Shown: piece by piece, positions 31,983 through 32,569 of the stretch | Position numbering within the stretch: the stretch's first letter is position 1 | Layout: each line of letters opens with the position of its first letter | NCBI GenBank assembly: GCA_947467625.1 | Contig: CANIJN010000034.1 | Coordinates: 1-32,569 of the forward strand | Reading direction: 5' to 3' | Source of the DNA: Opitutia bacterium | Lineage (GTDB): Bacteria > Verrucomicrobiota > Verrucomicrobiia > Opitutales > Opitutaceae | DNA length: 32,569 nucleotides | Made by a program: the position numbers and the translations under genes | Notes under the pieces: model-generated | What the model was told of the DNA's origin: nothing | Seen by the model: the letters and a program-made list of their open reading frames with translations, nothing else | Database searches by the model: none

Positions 31983-32569
31983 ATGCGCACGCTCCATCAC
32001 GCTTCGAAGACTTTTGCCGACGAACTCGCCGCCTTCTGCCGCGGCTCGATCGTGCCGAAGGAAATTTCGGATTCCGTCGCCGCGATCCTTGCCGATGTGC
32101 GCGCGCGCGGAGACGAAGCGGTGGGCTATTATGCGGCCAAGTTTGATAGTGCTAAGATTCGGGCCCGCGATTTCCCTGTTAAGTCGTCCGACTTGGCCGC
32201 CGCCGCCGACCGCCTCCCGCTGGCCGAGCGTCGCGCGATTTTGGCCGCGCGAGACAGCATCCTTGATTTCAACCGCCGGAGCCTTCCGAAGAATTGGACG
32301 GAGAAAAATAAACACGGAGCGGTCGTGGGCGAGAAGTTCGACCCCATCCGGCGCGTCGGCCTTTACGTGCCCGGCGGTGAGGTGCCGTTGGTGTCGACTG
32401 TGTTGATGACGGTGACCCTTGCGAAAATCGCCGGCTGTCCGGAGATCGCGGTCTTCACACCGAGCAATGCCGACGGCAAGCTCGCCACGGGTCTGCTCGC
32501 GGCGCTGCACCTCTCCGGCATCACGGAAGTGTATTGTTTCGGTGGCGTGCAGGCGATCGGCGCAATGGC
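31983..32569 (+). CDS. hisD: Histidinol dehydrogenase, N-terminal part (truncated by window edge)
   Basis: About 195 residues are visible. HisD oxidises histidinol to histidine in two NAD-dependent steps. The region EKFDPIRRVGLYVPGG, then VSTVLMTVTLAKIAG and VYCFGGVQAIGAMA, matches the family's NAD-binding signature, and the N-terminal helical part (DVRARGDEAVGYYAAKFD) fits too. I chose the ATG at 31983 because an AGGA lies about 9 bases upstream; an in-frame ATG at 31962 is also possible. The zinc and catalytic His residues lie beyond the window edge. Confidence 0.88.
   Translation, partial: MRTLHHASKTFADELAAFCRGSIVPKEISDSVAAILADVRARGDEAVGYYAAKFDSAKIRARDFPVKSSDLAAAADRLPLAERRAILAARDSILDFNRRSLPKNWTEKNKHGAVVGEKFDPIRRVGLYVPGGEVPLVSTVLMTVTLAKIAGCPEIAVFTPSNADGKLATGLLAALHLSGITEVYCFGGVQAIGAM

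Noticed and set aside
1-32569. CRISPR array or prophage
   Set aside because: No regularly spaced direct repeats and no phage structural, integrase or lysis genes were seen.

Overview
This GC-rich window looks like a chromosomal segment of a Verrucomicrobiota bacterium, most likely Opitutaceae. That placement is an inference. It rests on a secreted sulfatase joined to an esterase, several secreted enzymes sharing one C-terminal domain that ends in E-x-Y-(E/D)-V-P, many REP-like palindromes between genes, few clear Shine-Dalgarno sequences, and a gram-negative envelope (TonB-dependent receptor, AsmA-like protein, c-type cytochrome, HlyD-type adaptor). No tRNA, rRNA or CRISPR array was found.

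Layout. 1-1004 is the 3' end of a TonB-dependent receptor, followed by a strong terminator. 1153-1797 encodes an exported MsrB. 1798-2008 is a cluster of palindromes between convergent genes. 2009-4327 (-) is a sulfatase/alpha-beta hydrolase fusion. 4620-5216 is a pRiA4b ORF-3-like protein, followed by a gene-poor stretch holding a second copy of a dispersed repeat. 5851-9838 (-) holds a PIG-L deacetylase and two M16 peptidase-family proteins with complementary motifs. 10200-12056 (-) is an esterase-like phytase-family protein carrying the shared C-terminal domain.

12155-18057 is the most interesting block. A tight operon VTC-domain protein / DUF4956 membrane protein / HlyD-type adaptor (+) converges on a very large secreted CotH protein (-) that has a lamin-tail domain, chitobiase-like domains and two copies of the shared C-terminal domain. 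VTC, DUF4956 and CotH are known to be neighbours in many bacteria, but their joint function is unclear to me.

18754-22654 is a glycine-rich lipoprotein followed by an AsmA-like protein. 23055-24820 (-) is a sulfite dehydrogenase pair (molybdoprotein and cytochrome c) with a palindromic candidate operator upstream. 24969-25330 is an IS3-family transposase remnant. 25656-27428 is a PhoD-type phosphatase that also ends in the shared domain. 27621-29414 is an SLC13-type transporter, 29517-31058 is guaA, 31114-31887 is an exported protein of unknown function, and 31983 to the right edge is the start of hisD.

The main themes are secreted or envelope hydrolases, and several proteins handling phosphoryl groups (phytase-like, VTC, CotH, PhoD). 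Three secreted proteins from different enzyme families end in the same roughly 130-residue domain, which suggests a lineage-specific sorting or anchoring module.
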